A stretch of DNA of 14,055 nucleotides from Chloroflexota bacterium (GTDB lineage: Bacteria; Chloroflexota; Dehalococcoidia; UBA2247; RBG-13-53-26). The notes beneath the pieces are model-generated. The model was not told the DNA's origin and did no database searches. It worked only from the letters and a program-made list of their open reading frames with translations. The stretch covers positions 1-14,055 of the forward strand of contig QMOF01000035.1 of assembly GCA_003650185.1 (NCBI GenBank). The letters run 5' to 3'. Below, one piece after another: positions 13,930-14,055 of the stretch; position 1 is the first letter of the stretch; each line of letters begins with the position of its first letter. Made by a program: the position numbers and the translations under genes.

Positions 13930-14055
13930 CCACTTGTACTCGTCCACTACATATGAGACAGTTGGAGGTCCGGGGCGATCTCCGGATGGCAGTCTCTAAG
14001 ATACTCCGCAGGCGTTCTCCATTGCAATGCTTGATGAGGGCGGATGTGGTTATAG
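13920..14055 (-). mobile_element. Right-hand edge of an insertion sequence (IS481/IS3-like), cut by the window
   Basis: The region carries the transposase tail described separately. Read on the plus strand, a possible terminal sequence begins TGTCC at 13920, about 27 bases from the transposase stop; IS3- and IS481-type ends commonly begin with TG. The exact end and any target duplication cannot be fixed, because the other end lies outside the window. Confidence 0.45.
13947..14055 (-). CDS. C-terminal fragment of a DDE transposase (IS481/IS3-type integrase core)
   Basis: Partial gene running off the right edge. On the minus strand, 35 codons read from the window edge to a TAG at 13949-13947. 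They begin 'YNHIRPHQALQWRTPAEYL', the widely conserved tail of rve-type integrase domains just after the third acidic catalytic residue of the DDE triad. The catalytic residues themselves are outside. After this motif come about 16 more residues, the usual short tail. The reading frame is open and ends normally, so there is no sign of decay in what is visible. It lies upstream of the activase on the same strand, so read-through from the element is possible. Family choice between IS481 and IS3 is uncertain. Confidence 0.75.
   Translation of the reverse strand, partial: YNHIRPHQALQWRTPAEYLRDCHPEIAPDLQLSHM

Noticed and set aside
1..14055. CRISPR array, tRNA or rRNA genes, phage genes, toxin-antitoxin pairs
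   Set aside because: No regularly spaced direct repeats, no tRNA-like cloverleaf or rRNA sequence, and no recognisable phage or toxin-antitoxin proteins were seen on reading through both strands. This was not checked by a search program.

Overview
The window reads as ordinary bacterial chromosome, moderately GC-rich, with compact genes and a mobile-element edge at the right end. It was probably taken from an anaerobic or facultative organism. The reasons are a very large oxygen-sensitive type of iron-sulfur activase (2-hydroxyacyl-CoA dehydratase/benzoyl-CoA reductase activator family), an FAD-linked 2-hydroxyacid oxidase and a quinone-type methyltransferase. A PAC2-family protein next to NAD kinase, and the short N-acetylglutamate-synthase-like acetyltransferase, are compatible with Chloroflexota (Dehalococcoidia-like) or a neighbouring lineage. 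That placement is an impression from protein style only and is not proven by the sequence.

Layout: (1) 85-2523, minus strand: a soluble sensor histidine kinase with four PAS domains and a NarL/DesK-type kinase core, without a response regulator beside it. (2) 2524-3015: a non-coding stretch with two strong inverted repeats, one of them a perfect 19-bp GC-rich hairpin, and divergent candidate promoters. (3) 3016-4184, plus strand: purC and purS, two purine-biosynthesis genes, followed by (4) 4382-5791, a GlcD-like FAD oxidase with its own strong ribosome binding site. (5) 5836-6528, minus strand: a UbiE/MenG-like methyltransferase, convergent with the oxidase and with a good promoter at about 6579-6608. 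(6) 6850-9669, plus strand: a tight four-gene run, PAC2 protein - NAD kinase - acetyltransferase - NUDIX hydrolase. (7) 9699-13856, minus strand: a 1385-residue protein that joins two complete CoA-activase ATPase domains to a cysteine-rich HgdB/DUF2229-like reductase half. (8) 13947-14055, minus strand: the last 35 codons of a DDE transposase that runs off the window.

How the parts relate: purC/purS make purine nucleotides. The PAC2-nadK-GNAT-NUDIX run has two members that act on NAD(P) or its ADP-ribose breakdown product, so a nucleotide-cofactor theme is plausible for the uncharacterised PAC2 protein. The giant activase is the most unusual gene: its tandem activase domains each keep the two cluster-binding cysteines, which suggests that one chain forms the pseudo-dimer normally made by two HgdC subunits and carries its own electron acceptor module. 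Its only visible promoter lies at the edge of the insertion sequence.
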